This document shows positions 23,540 to 36,499 of a DNA stretch of 64,000 nt, piece after piece (within the stretch, counting starts at the first letter, position 1; each line of letters starts with the position of its first letter). This stretch comes from Hyperoodon ampullatus. Its lineage: Eukaryota > Chordata > Mammalia > Artiodactyla > Ziphiidae. The notes below the pieces were generated by a model. The model ran no database searches. It was not told the DNA's origin and saw nothing but the letters and a program-made list of their open reading frames with translations. The stretch is taken from positions 162,753,353 through 162,817,352 of the forward strand of contig OX457058.1 in assembly GCA_949752795.1 (NCBI GenBank), written 5' to 3'. The translations under genes were made by a program, and so were the position numbers.

Positions 23540-26500
23540 ATATGTGTTAACATACAGTATTTGTTTTTCTCTTTCTGACTTACTTCACTCTGTATGACAG
23601 ACTCTAGGTCCATCCACCTCACTACAAATAACTCAATTTCATTTCATTTTATGGCTGAGTAATACTCCATTGTATATATGTGCCACATCTTCTTTATCCA
23701 TTCATCTGTTGATGGAAAATTAGGTTGCTTCCATGTTCTGGCTATTGTAAATAGAGCAGCAATGGATATTCTGGTACATGACTCTTTTTGAATTATGGTT
23801 TTCTCAGGATATATGCCCAGTAGTGGGATTGCTGGGTCATATGGTAGTTCTAATTTTAATTTTTTAAGGAAACTCCATACTGTTCTCCATAGTGGCTGTA
23901 TCAATTTACATGCCCAACAACAGCACAAGAGGGTTGACTTTTCTCCACACCCTCTCCAGCATTTATCGTTTGTAGATTTTTTGATGATGGCCGTTCTGAC
24001 TTTTGCGAGGCGATACCTCATGGTCGTTTTGATTTGTATTTCTCTAATGATTAGTGATGTTGAGCATCCTTTCATGTGTTTGTTGGCAATCTATATATTT
24101 TCTTTCAAGAAATGTCTATTTAGGTGTTCTGCCCATTTTGGATTAGGTTGTTTGTTTTTTGGATATTTAGCTGCATGAGCCACTTGTATATTTTGGAGAT
24201 TAACCCTATGTCAGTTACTTCATTTGCAAAAATTTTCTCCCATTCTGAGAGTTGTCTTTTGTCTTGTTTATGATTTCCTTTGCTGTGCAAAAGCTTTTAA
24301 GTTTCATTAGGTCCCATTTGTTTATTTTTTTTTTTATTTCCCTTTCTCTAGGAGGTGGGTCAAAAAGAATCTTGCTGTGATTTATATCAAAGAGTGTTCT
24401 GCCTATGTTTTCCTCTAAGAGTTTTATAGTGTCTGCCCTTACATCTAGGCATTTAATCCGTTTTGAGTTTATTTTTGTGTATGCTGTTAGGAAGTGTTCT
24501 AATTTCATTATTTTACATGTAGCTCTTCAGTTTTCCCAGCACCACTTATTGAAGAGGCTGTGTTTTCTCCCTTGTATATTCTTGCCTCCTTTATTAAAGA
24601 TAAGGTGGCCATGTGTGAGTGGGCTTACCTCTGGACTTTCTATCCTGTTTCATTGATCTATATTTCTGTTTTTGTACCAGTACCACACTGTCTTGATTAC
24701 TGTAGCTTTATAGTATAGTCAGAAGTCAGGGAGCCTGATTACTCCAGTTCCATTTTTCTTTCTCAAGATTGCTTTGGCTATTCAGGGTTTTTTGTGTTTC
24801 CATACAAATTGTTAAAAATTTTTGTTCTGCTTCTGTGAAAATGCCATTGACAGTTGGATAGGGATTGCATTGAATCTGTAGATTGCTTTGGGTAGTATAA
24901 TCACTTTGACAATGTTGATTCTTCCAATCCAGAAAATGGTATATCTCTCCACCTGTTTTTATCATCTTTAATTTATTTAATCAGTGTCTTATAGTTTTCT
25001 GACTGCAGGACTTTTGTCTCCTTAGGTAGGATTATTCCTAGGTATTTTATTATTTTTGTTGCAATGGTAAATGGGAGTATTTCCTTAATTTCTCTTTCAA
25101 GTTTTAGTTATTAGTGTATAGGAATACAAGAGATTTCTGTGAATTAATTTTGTATCCTGCTACTTTACCAATTCATTAATTAGCTCTAGTAGTTTTCTGG
25201 TAGCTTCTTTAGGATTTTCTATGTATAGTATCATGTCATCTGCAAAGAATGACAGTTTTACTTCTTGTCAGATTTGTATTCTTTTTATTCCTTTTTCTTC
25301 ACTGATGGCTGTGGCTAGGACTTCCTAAACTATGTTGAATAATAGTGGCAAGAATGGACATCCTCGTCTTGTTCCTGATCTTAGAGGAAATGGTTCCAGT
25401 TTTTCACCACTGAGAATGATGTTGGCTATTCGTTTGTCATATATGGCCTTTATTATGTGGAGGAGGTTCCCTCTATGCCTACTTTACAGAGAGTTTTTAT
25501 CATAAATGGGTGTTGAATTTTGTCAAAAGATTTTTCTGCAGTTATTGAGATGATCATATGGTTATTCTCCTTCAGTTTGTTAATATGGTGTATCACATTG
25601 ATTGATTTGCATATATTGAAGAATACTTGCATTCCTGAGATAAACCCCACGTGATCATGATATATGATCCTTTTAATATGCTGTTGGATTCTGTTTGCTA
25701 GTGTTTTATGGAGGATTTTTGCATCTATTCTTATCAGAGATATAGGCCTGTATTTTCCTTTTTTGTGACATCTTTATCTGGTTTTGGTATCAGGGTGATG
25801 GTGGCCTCATAAAATGAATTTGGGAGTGTTCCTCCCTCTGCTATATTTTGGAAGAGTTTGAGAAGGATAGGTGTTTGCTCTTCTCTAAATATTTGATAGA
25901 ATTCTCCTGTGAAGCCATCTGATCCTGAGCTTTTTTTTGTTGGAAGATTTTTAATCACAGTTTCAATTAAAGTGCTTGTGATGGTCTGTTTATATTTTCT
26001 ATTTTTTCCTAGTTCAGTCATGGAAGGTTGTGCCATTCTAAGAAATTGTCCATTTCTTCCAGATTGTCCATTATATTGGCATAGAGTTGCTTGTAGTAAT
26101 CTCTCATGATCCTTTGTGTTTCTGCGATATCAGTTGTTACTTCTCCTTTTTCATTTCTAATTCTGTTGATTTGAGCCTTTTCCCTCTTTTTCTTGGTGGG
26201 TCTGGCAAATGGTTTATCAATTTTGTTTATCCTCTCAAAGAACCAGCTTTTAATTTTATTGACCTTTGGTATTGTTTCTTTCATTTCTATTTCATTTATT
26301 TCTGGTCTGATCTTTATAATATTTTTCCTTCTGCTAACTTTGGGTTTTTTTTGTTGTTGTTGTTCTTTCTCTAATTGCTTTAAGTCTAAGGTTAGGTTGT
26401 TTATTTGAGATTTTTCTTGTTTCTTGAGGTAGGATTGTATTACTATGAACTTCCCTCTTAGAAGTCCTTTTGCTGCATCCCATAGGTTTTGGGTCATCAT

Positions 26501-27339
26501 GTTTTCATTGTCATTTGTTTCTAGGTATTTTTTAATTTTCTCTGATTTCTTCAGTGTTCTCTCGGTTATATAGTAACATATTGTTTAGCCTCCATGTGTT
26601 TGTATTTTTTACAGATTTTTTGTGTAATTTATATCTAGTCTCATTGTGTTGTGGTTGGAAAAGATTCTTGATATGATTTCAATTTTCTTAAATTTCCCAA
26701 GCCTTGCTTTGTGACCCAAGATATGATCTATCCTGGAAAATGTTCTATGAGCACTTGAGAAGAATGTGTATTTTGTTGTTTTTGGATGAAATATCCTATA
26801 AATATCAATTAGCCCATTTTGTTTATTGTATCATTTAAAGCTTGTGTTTCCTTATTTATTTTCATTTTGGATGATCTGTCCATTGTTGAAAGTGAGGTGT
26901 TAAAGTCCACTACTATGATTGTGTTACTGTTGATTTCCCCTTTTATGGCTGTTATCATTTATTGGCCTTATGTATTGAGGTGCTTCTATGTTGGGTGCAG
27001 GAATATTTACAATTGTTAAATCTTCCTCTTGGATTGTTCCCTTGATCATTATGTAGTGTCCTTCTTTGTGTCTTCTAATAGTCTTTATTTTAAAGTCTAT
27101 TTGTCTGATATGTGAATTGCTACTCCATCTTTCTTTTGGTTTCCGTTTGCATGGAATGTCTTTTTCCATCCCCTTACTTTCAGTCTGTATGTGTCTCTAG
27201 GTCTGAAGTGGGTCTCCTGTAGACAGCATATATATGGGTCTTGCTTTTGTATCCATTCAGCCAGTCTGTGTCTTTTGGTGGGAGGATTTAATCCATTTAC
27301 ATTTAAGGTAATTATCGATATGTATGTTCCTATTCCCAT
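23540..27339 (-). pseudogene. L1 ORF2 remnant of the second L1
   Basis: It starts at 27339 with MGIGTYISIITLNVNGLNPP, the endonuclease N-terminus, about 60 bp after the ORF1 stop. Endonuclease pieces follow to about 26600. Then come connector and template-region pieces at 26018-26500 and 25734-26036 ([17 protein letters not shown]), reverse-transcriptase pieces at 25453-25650, and the C-terminal end at 23644-24075 ([27 protein letters not shown]). It is broken in many places. Canonical ORF2p is about 1,275 residues, and the summed pieces approach that length. Confidence 0.87.
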
Positions 27340-27397
27340 TTTCTTAATTGTTTTGGGTGTGTTATTGTTGGTCTTTTCCTTCTCTTTTGTTTCTTGC

Positions 27398-28269
27398 CTA
27401 GAGAAGATCCTTTAGCATTTGTTGTGAAGCTGGTGTGGTGGTGCTGAACTCTCTCAGCTTTTGCTTGTCTGTAAAGGTTTTAATTTCTCCATCAAACCTG
27501 AATGAGATCCTTGATGGGTTGAGTAATCTTGATTGTAGGTTTTTCCCTTTCATCACTTTAAATATGTCCTGCCTCTCTATTCTGACTTGCAGAGTTTCTA
27601 CTTATAGATCAGCTGTTAACCTTATGGGGATTCCTTTGTATGTTATTTGTTGCTTTTCCCTTGCTGCTTTTAATATTTGTTCTTTGTATTTAATTTTTGA
27701 TAGTTTGATTAATATGTGTCTCGGCATGTTTCTCTTTGTGTTTATCCTGTATGGTACTCTCTGAGCTTCCTGGACTTGATTGACTATTTTGTTTCCCATG
27801 ATAGGGAAGTTTTCAACTATAATTTTTCAAGTATTTTCTCATACCTTTCTTTTACTCTTTTTCTTCTGGGACCCTTGTAGTTAGAATGTTTGTGCATCTA
27901 ATGTTGTCCCAGATGTATGAGACTGTCCTCAATTCCTTTCATTCTTTTTTCTTTATTCTGCTCTGTGTTAGTTATTTCCACTATTTTATCTTCTAGGTCA
28001 CTTATCCGTTCTTCTGCCTCAGTTATTCTGCTATTGATTCCTTCTAGAGTATTTTTAATTTCAGTAATTGTGTTGTTTATCACTGTTTGTTTGCTCTTCA
28101 TTTCTTCTAGATGCTTGTTAAATTTTTCTTGTGTTTTCTCCATTCTGTTTCTGAGATTTTTGATCATCTTTACTATCATTACTCTGAATTCTTTTTCAGG
28201 TAGACTGCCTATTTCATCTTTATGTATTTTGTTTTGCAGGTTTTTACCTTGCTTGTTTGCCTGTAACAT
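27398..28269 (-). pseudogene. L1 ORF1 remnant of the second L1
   Basis: The best-preserved ORF1 in the window. A continuous 123-residue stretch (28269-27898) reads as a coiled coil with the L1-typical words LEGINSRITEAEERISDLED and ends near IHLGQH. A second stretch (27799-27602) starts MGNKIVNQVQEAQR and contains RHILIKLSKIKYKEQILKAA and GIPIRLTADL of the C-terminal nucleic-acid-binding region. The stop lies near 27398. The two stretches are separated by a frame break, so no full-length protein can be made. Confidence 0.85.
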
Positions 28270-28530
28270 ATTTTTGGTAGTTTCATTTTTTTTCTTTTTT
28301 TATGATGGATGGTGTTCTATTCCTGTCTTACTGGTTGTTTGGCCTGTGACGTTCAGCACTGGAATGTGCAGGCAGTTGGATAGAGCCGGGTCTACATGCT
28401 GAGGTTCTCTGTTAGTCCAGTGGTTTGGACTCAGAGCTCCCACCATAGGAACTCGGGCCCAACCTCTGGCCTGGGAACCAAGATCTCGCAAGCTTCATGG
28501 CACAGTAAAAAAAAAGAAAGAAAGAAAGAT

Positions 28531-28907
28531 AAAGCAGAGCAGTACAATATCAAAGGAAAATAACAAAATGGTTCCTCCCATCCCCTTAGGTGTATGTGTT
28601 CCCCCTCTGGTGCCGGTTAGGAAACCTAATTGTGAGGAGACATGAATTCTGTGTCCTCCTAATATGCCATGTTTACTCCACCCTCTGTCATAAACTTTTT
28701 AGGGCATTTTTGATGCACTGTACATAGAACACTGCATTCACCTCTTAAAAGACTCTGTCCCCTAACCTTATTTTGGAGGCCAAACCTACAAATGGAAGAA
28801 AAAGAGCATCAAATAGCTCTTACAGAAACATATGTTGAGTACTTAGTCATAAATCAAGAAAAAAATGCAAAAATTCATTTATCACAGGAGAATAAATTGA
28901 CAGCTTT
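28531..28907. other. Unassigned sequence between L1 and SINE
   Basis: No repeat or gene recognised. Contains a TCCCATCCCCTTAGGTGTAT patch near 28577 and otherwise plain AT-rich DNA. Confidence 0.4.
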
Positions 28908-29149
28908 ATTTTATTTTATTTTATTTTATTATTGTATTTTTTATTAGTTAATTTATTTTTTGTGGTACACAGGCCTCTCGTTGTGGCCTCTCCCATTGCG
29001 GAGCATAGGCTCCGGATGCGTAGGCTCAGTGGCCATGGCTCATGGGCCCAGCCACTCCACGGCATGTGGGATCTTCCCAGACTGGGGCACAAACCCGTGT
29101 CCCCTGCATCGGCAGGCAGACCCTCAACCACTGTGCCACCAGAGAAGTC
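28908..29149 (-). mobile_element. Short CHR-type SINE with TTTTA-repeat tail
   Basis: Body 28961-29149 in reverse, ending AGAGAAGTC in place of GGGAAGCCC. The A-tail has become a (TTTTA)n run on the plus strand at 28908-28930. It is more diverged than the other short SINEs and lacks an AGT within the CAACAGTGAGAGG word near its 3' end. The target duplication is unclear in the T-rich flank. Confidence 0.88.
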
Positions 29150-31019
29150 TCTGTTTTATTTTTAATTAAAATTAAAATGTCAATAAAAGTCTGAAATGTT
29201 CATCCTGGAACTTTATTAAGAATTGTTCAATAGACTTGTTTCCAAAGGATTATTGCTAAAAACTTCATATTTTGTATAAAGTGAAGGGAAGTTTTAAGAA
29301 TTAATTTCTTTTCAGATAAAATGTGCTTTATACTGAAGTTCAGATATATGTAGACATATTTCTCTATACCTTTTCCACAGTCATGAGATTTTCAGGTTGA
29401 ATATTGAAGTATTGTTATTAAATTCAAAACATGATTTAGACTGAACAACTAGTGAACTCTAATTTGTACAGTTTTGAAAGTCACTAATTATTTGAAGGAA
29501 CCAAGCAAGTTTCTGCCTCTAAAAGTTTTATTGCTTTGTAAGTGTAACAGTAACCCAACAATATGTATGCAAAATAATTTCACTGAAACTACACAGAAAG
29601 TTCCAACACATTTTATATCAAGCATAATAGTAAAAATAAAATAGAATAATAATTATTAATAATTTAATGCATGTAAACTCACATTGCTATGACCCTCCTT
29701 TAATGTGTTTTCTGTTGCTTATTTTCCAACTGTTTATTTATTGTTTAATTTGCTATTTTTTAGTAGTGCATGGAACATGTTTCTATTGCTTTAGTGTCTT
29801 TAAGATAGACCAGAGTTCCCAGCTTCACTTTCCCTGGGGGCTTCAAAGCTCATTTATTCTTCTGCTCCATGTAATTTTGTAATGCATTTGGTTAGTGTGA
29901 ACTATTGACTATTCAAAAGCCAAAGTGTCCTTTCTTTTATTTAGACCCTGCCTCCTTACCCTGTCCCTTTTTTTGGCAAGATGAAATAGATCTGAATTCT
30001 CTAGCATATCTTTAAAACCAAAATTCCCTCTTTTTCTTTTAGAGTTTCTGTTGGACCTGTGAGGAATAGTTTCTGCCGACAACTCTCTTAAAAGATGGTT
30101 GGTAGTAAGTTGCTGGTGAACAGTTACTCACATGGCCTGGGTCCTTTGAGGCTACTGGGGGCACTAGTTTTGTTCCTATGGGTACGTTAACAGATATATT
30201 TACTCTTTGATCTTAGGTGTAGCTCTTATTTAACACAAAACGGACACTCCTGAAGTATTTGGAGTCAGTGAAGATTATATATTTCTGATTTTTTTAAATT
30301 ACAGATATGGTATATAATTGGAGAAAGAAACTTGAAACATAGTTTTTCAGACACATAGAATAATTAGAGCCCACAAATGAAAATATTTGTTATTTTAAGG
30401 GTAAAATACATCATTTAATGATTGGGGAGATTTAACTTTGACCAAGTTCCCTCACAGACTCATGGATGATTACCTGAAATGTACCTATGTTAAATCAAAT
30501 ATGAACAGGTATGGTTTAAAAATTGGTAAAATTAGTAATATACAATGGAGTCTACAGGTCTGTTCTTTCATGGTGACTAATTAGGAAAGAGTTGACTAGG
30601 GTAAACTAACCTTGCTTCAACTAAAAGCCCACTCCAATATTTCAAGATTAAAGAAGAATGAGAGTAGTGACTGCATGATCTTGAGATTCAAAACACTGAA
30701 ATTCCTGCTTAGCAAAAGCCAGTGTCCTTACTATTAGTTAATAAAATGGTAGAAACAGTCACAGTGAATGACCATTCTTTAATATTATAATATACACCTT
30801 TGTCCCATCCCAGAAGAGCTGAAGCACTGAGTCCATGGTAGCAACAGCTTCCATCAACCAGGAGGGCAAAAGGGCCAGGCTCAGAGTCCCAACCACTGGC
30901 TATCTAGTTCCAGCTTCATTCCCTGGCTGACAGAGTTGGGCTTCTGAATTGTTATACACTTAGTAAGAGGTGATATTCAATTTCATAATAATGGGGAATG
31001 AACCTGGATGACAATAGAA
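29150..31019. other. Repeat-poor unassigned sequence
   Basis: About 1.9 kb with no element I can name. The open frame at 29667-29882 is hydrophobic by composition only. No splice-bounded conserved exon can be argued from sequence alone. Confidence 0.45.
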
Positions 31020-31130
31020 ACATTCCTTAGATTCTTTGAGCCTCTGATTCCTCATTTGTGATTTTAAAATAATAATATTGGCTTCATTTAGTTATCAGAA
31101 TTTTTATGAGTATAAAATAAAAAATAAAAC
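31020..31130 (+). repeat. MIR SINE, weak
   Basis: GAGCCTCTGATTCCTCATTTG and TTTTATGAGTATAAAATAAA follow the MIR core order with heavy divergence. Confidence 0.45.
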
Positions 31131-32344
31131 TGAAAGTGGTCTGTAAGATTTAAAAGTGTCATAAATAGTATGTTATTAATTATTGTAGTATTATTACCAT
31201 ATTCCAAATAGACTTGGGAAGTATCAATGGTAGATGCTGTCTTTCAATTTCAGGAAGTAAAGAGCAATGATTTTGCTGTTTTAACATGTCTATGATAATC
31301 ACTTCTTATACTTGAGTTTGTTTTTGTTGAATCAATGGAAGACATGTCAGAAAAATATATACCCCTTTACTTATGACTATGTTATGTTTAAGCATCAGCA
31401 AGTATTTTAAACAATGAGATTTGAACAAATATAGTGGCATTGGTTAAGTGGTATAAATAAAGAATGTGTGCTTTTTTGTTTTGGAAAGGAGGGGTAATTC
31501 TAGGCCTCACTGTCTTAATAAATCATTATGTCCTTGAAAATGAAAATGAAAAAAACAAAGTAGGAACTCAGAGAATCTAGAACTAAAAGCTAGTTAGTGA
31601 AGGTGACCATTTCAAAGCTATACTTGTTCTTCTCATCCTTTACTTTTGGGTGGGTCAGAGAGGTATTTTAGCTGCAGTGCTGGCATTTCACTGTGGTTAC
31701 AATGAATTGCAGCCATGATTGCAATTGTTTTGTGATGCCTGTGGTGTCATTACCAAGATGCCATTACCAATTGCTATATGAAATTAGTTATGCATGAAAT
31801 GAATAGGAAGCATCAATACTAGGAGGGAGAGTCTGAGCACAGACTTCATCTTCATTGTCTTCCAGATCCACTGATGCTTATGCATAATGTGGTCATAAAA
31901 CTTTAATTTATTTCAGAGTCATAGGACTACAAGGGATCTTTAAAAGTCATCCAGGACATCCCCCTGTTTCCAGGCCCTTGAGCAAACCTAAAAAGATAAT
32001 GAATGAACGCTTTTTCCCAGGAGCAGATTAAAAATCTTCTAATGATTATAAGGCAAGTCATGGTAGTAAGAGGAATTTCTACCATGTAGTAATGCATGAT
32101 GTTTTTTGGCCAATTAATACAATGTATTTTATATATATTATACACCAAATTAATGTATTTATTGGCTATTAATATTTTAATGTTAGAATATAATTTCAGC
32201 ATAAAGCTTTAGGAAATTAACTGTCTGTGCATGACATGCTTCTTTTTAAGGAATGACATATTCCTAAAATTTAGGATTAATTGAAATATCTCAATACTTA
32301 AAAGCTCAACAGAAATAGTTGAAAAGCTTTTGAAGAATGTGTTA
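31131..32344. other. Unassigned sequence
   Basis: At 31905-32080 a faint old-repeat pattern (CAGAGTCATAGGACTACAAG then AAAGTCATCCAGGACATC) resembles ancient LINE/SINE relics, but I cannot assign it. The rest is plain. Confidence 0.35.
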
Positions 32345-32370
32345 CACACACACACACACACACACACACC
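32343..32370 (+). repeat. (CA)n microsatellite
   Basis: About 13-14 uninterrupted CA units. Likely length-polymorphic. Confidence 0.97.
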
Positions 32371-32799
32371 ACTCACATATTCCAATGCAGTCAATCACTC
32401 TGGAAAGTGGGGCAGTTCAATCAAATTTTAAAAACTAGGTTTTTTTGTCTACTGAATTCACTTAAAATAGGATATACCTGTAGATTATTTTAAGATTAAA
32501 TTATATTACAAGTATTCTGTTCAGTGATGAAAAACAGATTTCCATTTATCTTTGTTGGATACTTATTATAGAATTCAATTTATATGGTTAATGGCTTGAT
32601 GTAAAAGAATGAATCATGTTCCGTATTTCATTACCCAAGTCATATAGGTTCATATAAAAATGGATCAAATATCTTTGAACCCTGACTGTAAGATGATGTC
32701 CAGCAAAGCCAACAGCCTTTGAAAACACATGGTGATATTTCTTTTCTCTTATAGGAAGACTGCCTTAGTGTGATGAAGCAGACATTGGGCTACTGTGGC

Positions 32800-32945
32800 T
32801 CAGTGGCCTGCTCTGTGTCTCAGCGATGCTGTTAGACTTTGGTAGGTCAATTATTCGCTCTTGGACTCAGTTTCTTCCCTGTCAAATTGAGGTCATAATT
32901 CTGCCGTTTATTACTGTGAGGATTAAATAAAATAACACACTCACT
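32800..32945 (+). repeat. MIR SINE
   Basis: Sense MIR order: GGCTCAGTGGCCTGC, GTAGGTCAATTATTCGCTC, CTTGGACTCAGTTTCTTCCC and ACTGTGAGGATTAAATAAAA. Confidence 0.65.
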
Positions 32946-33439
32946 TTTTTTACTGAACACATAATAGATGGAGTACAAATGTGAGTTCACTGTTGCACTT
33001 CCTCCTTTAAAATGAAGGGCTACAGAGGATTCTGTCATACAAAAATTTTATGAGTATTCGAGGTCTTTACTTGGGGCTAAAGAATATGACCAAGCAAAGA
33101 GGTGTAGGAACATAACAGGTGACCCAGTATCTCAGATTAGGAGACTATTGTTCTGACATAAGTGTTTGAAAAAATACTATGCAAGGGAGAATTATTTTTC
33201 ATGCTTCTACATGCATTATGTTTAATATTAGTGAACCAGGATCTTAATATAATTGCATATTGAACACTGACTCATAAAATGAGACAAATATTTACTCTCT
33301 CTATACAATATATTGTTCTTCTCCTACACCACATTTTCCCTAGAAAAGCTAAACTATTGTTTGACGTCTACAGCTTTCACATTGTATAACCTTAGTAGTC
33401 AGACTTACATAATTTTCTTCATTAGTAATTCTGAAATTC

Positions 33440-33573
33440 TCAATTTATATCCCTTAAAAATATTGCACATGTATATACTTTTCTCTTCTGGCCATTGATT
33501 GTTGAAAAAAAACAAGCTAAATGCCTAGTTTCATGGAATTTCACCTCTAATGTGTATGCTTAGGGATGGGGGT
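33440..33573 (+). repeat. Direct-duplicate block A (partner 49351-49486)
   Basis: 134 bp matching 49351-49486 in the same orientation with seven substitutions and one 2-base A-run indel by eye, about 95% identity. It starts TCAATTTATATCCC and ends GCTTAGGGATGGGGGT. I do not recognise it as part of a known family. The flanks do not match. Confidence 0.88.
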
Positions 33574-33684
33574 TAAAGCAATCAGATTAAAAAAAAATAA
33601 GAAGAAGAATTCAGCCATTATATCGAAGCAGTCACTTTAACTGTTAAGTGCTTTCCATGAGATCAGGTACTATAGTTATTTAAT

Positions 33685-33930
33685 AAGATTATTATTTAGC
33701 TTTTATTATGTGTCAGGAGCTCTTCTTAGTGCTTTACAAAGATTAACTCATTTAATCCTCATAATAATTCTATGAGCTTTCTAATATTAGTATTACCATT
33801 TCAGAGATGAGAAAACTGGGGCAGAGAGAGACTGAATGATTTATTTGACAACTGTTACATAGTCAGTGTGCAGCTGAGGTTCAAATCCAGGCAGATATGC
33901 TCTAAAGTGCTTGTGTACATCCACTGTGCT
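33685..33930 (-). repeat. MIR SINE
   Basis: Antisense MIR, well preserved: TTTATTATGTGTCAGGAGC, TTAACTCATTTAATCCTCAT, TTCAGAGATGAGAAAACTGG and GTTCAAATCCAGGCAG. Confidence 0.85.
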
Positions 33931-33974
33931 GATCTGCCTCTCTGTGAGTTTGGAGGGCAGTATGTTTTATATTT

Positions 33975-34110
33975 TATTGTGTGGACTTTTGAGCCAAATG
34001 GCGTGGGTGCAAATTCTCTCTGGGCTGTTATTAGGTTTGTGATCATGTACAATTTAACTGATCTCCCTGCACTTTAGTTTCCTCATCTGTAACATAGAGA
34101 TTTCCATATA
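33975..34110 (+). repeat. MIR SINE, opposite orientation to its neighbour
   Basis: Sense MIR: TGTGGACTTTTGAGCC, TGGGTGCAAATTCTCTCTGG and TTAGTTTCCTCATCTGTAAC. Together with 33685-33930 it forms an inverted MIR pair about 45 bp apart. Confidence 0.75.
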
Positions 34111-36499
34111 TGTAAAACATCAAAATATTAATGAGCATTTACTCAACATTTATTAATCAGGAGTTATTAAAAATTGTCAGGGGTTATAATTCAGCTGTGA
34201 GGAATGACATCACTTTTTTTTTTAAGTGCGGTACCCAGATAACTAGCCTTTCTTAATACCCCTTCCAGTGTCCATTTTTAAGATTTCTTCCTTTTTCTTC
34301 AGGAAAGGTGATGAGTTTAGAATATCTATATAGCAACCTCACAGATGATGTCAGTATCTGTGGAAGGCCAGACCTTAAGTGTCCATAGAATTTAACCACA
34401 CACCCTTGCTGGAGTTCAGGTTTCTTGTGTTCTGGGTTTGATGGTTCTGTCCCAAAAGTTAGGGAGTTTCCTTTGAGGCTGCAGGCTAGCCCTCTCATGA
34501 CTCATGATCGTCATCAGTTTCCCATACCCACATACAATATAACTATATCTATGTTATATATAAGTGTATATATATATGAATATATTCAAAGTAAAAGCAG
34601 AGTGTTGACTATTATGCAAGCAACACAAGTTGTCTAGTGCTTAAAGTATATCCAACATAGAAATTCTTGAGCTGTCATTCTTTGGGGCTAATTCACCCCC
34701 TCTCCTGAAACTGACTCTTAGAACTCAGAATGAATTGTAAAGCTTCTACAAGCTAGCTTATAGCTAACTTGAAGAAGCAAATATCTAAGGTACACCGAAG
34801 TATCTTACTTTTGTAAACTAGAGTGTAATATGTCTCTCTATGGCTTTGTTATTGCCCCAGCAAACACATCTTTAAAAAGAAAATTGCTCAGTTTTGTAAC
34901 TTACTTTCCTTTGTCTTCACTTTCCGGAAGAAGTTTACTGTCAATTGCTTTTCTAAACACTTCAGTTTATGGAATACTTTAATTTTATTCATGTCTTGCT
35001 TCAATTTTATCTTTGGTGGATACCCATGTCTTTTCAATAAGGAAACACATACAGACAGCAAATGATTGGTTGTCTTGACCAAAATAATAAGTTGTACATT
35101 GTTTGAAGAAACAACTTGGGCAGCCTAGTACTGTTATTATTTGACTTTAGCTAGATATAGTGAAACATTTGTTTTAAAACAGTACATTTTTGCTGAAGTT
35201 AATTTTCCTCTCTCAACATATACAAAATGTAAATTTTGAGTCCATTCGTTTTTACAAAATTTAGTTTCAAAACATATATAAACACAACTGTGTAAAATAC
35301 TCTGATAGACATAGAAAGATATCAATTTGAAGAAAACGTAACTTCAGGTTTCTAAGAAGTTGAACTCTAGTCAGGGCATTTGCTGGAGTGCAATACAAGC
35401 AAGAAATTCTATGAAAAAAATATAGACATCAAGGTGTGCAGCAAAAAGATTTCTGACTTGGGGGATAACATATGAAAAAGCTACTCTTGTTTCTATGAGA
35501 ATGGAAGATTTGAAAGTTACAAATTCTGCCTGACATGCAAACCTTTCAAACTCTAGACCTGCAATAAATGCTTCTGAAGGAAGAGAGGCAGGCAGGGAAG
35601 GAGAAAGAACATTACTAGGCAAAACAAGGTGGAGGGGTGTCATGAGCCAGAGAGGGAGCTGAACTTCTGGTTGTTGTTATTATTATTATTCATTATTTTG
35701 GTTTGCCATTTGAGACAGGATTGACTTTTTTGTCTTCAATAAAAATTCCTTCTGGAAATGGCGGGTCCCTGTGTAAATGGAGTAGGAAACTGCTGAGGCC
35801 AGAATCCCACACCCAGCTCTCACCTGCAAGAGACCCCAGTCCTCCATTCCTAATGCAAGAGACACATTCTCAATGCCTTGTCCTGATTTTACCTTTATGT
35901 GATCAGTGGGATTGTTCACAGATTCCCCATGACAGATGGGCAATTTCTTTTCTTTCTTTCTTTCTTTTTTAACTTGGTTTTGGCAAACAACACTTACAAT
36001 TCCCACTGGCCTCTCTCATATTTCTTGAAACACGTATATATGTTTGGTATAGCTTTGATTCAGGGTTTAACCAATTTGAGGGCTGAGTCGTGATTTCTAA
36101 TTACTCAGAGTGTATAAAAAATAGCTTCATAAAAAGCACACAAGTACACACTGACTCAGCCCTGAGCTAGGGTCCAGCAGTCTCTGAAGACCATAGATAA
36201 GAGGCCTCCAGGACTGCCTTGCATTATCTCCAGCACAGTTGTAGGAGGAACTTTACTCCTCAGAAGCCATTTGGCCAAACTCTAATTAATACTTCATCTA
36301 ATCTTCTAGTAATACCACTAATTGTTCACAAACTGGCAATTTAATCAACAATCTGCTAACACGCAAAGTTTTTTTTTTCCCCTTTCCACTTTTTTCGTGC
36401 TCTGACACAAAGCGAACTTAGGCAAGTATGTCCCAATTGCTTTATTTCCATGTAATTTAAGAGCCAGACATTATTTTCTCATAAGAGGTGCTTTGAATT
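34111..36499. other. Unassigned, repeat-poor sequence
   Basis: Holds a short TA-rich run near 34556-34580 and a (TTTC)n patch near 35945-35968. No gene or named transposon is supported. The open frames here (such as 35371-35643 and 35686-36006, minus) have no family motifs. Confidence 0.45.

Larger units (their letters stand above)
22941..28530 (-). mobile_element. Second minus-strand L1, 5'-truncated, same lineage as the first
   Basis: Read on the minus strand, it contains part of the 5' UTR (28530 to about 28270), ORF1 and ORF2 remnants and a 3' UTR with short A-tail at 22941-22948. It aligns along its length with the first L1, lacking the GC-rich outer 5' UTR and the insert found there. 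The 3' UTR is interrupted by a SINE at 23051-23269. I found no convincing target duplication, so the 5' boundary (28530-28560) is approximate. Both frames carry several stops and shifts. Confidence 0.9.

Noticed and set aside
1..28530. The two minus-strand L1s as a direct segmental duplication
   Set aside because: They match only within L1 sequence, differ in 5' extent, and carry different nested insertions, so they are separate insertions of related elements.
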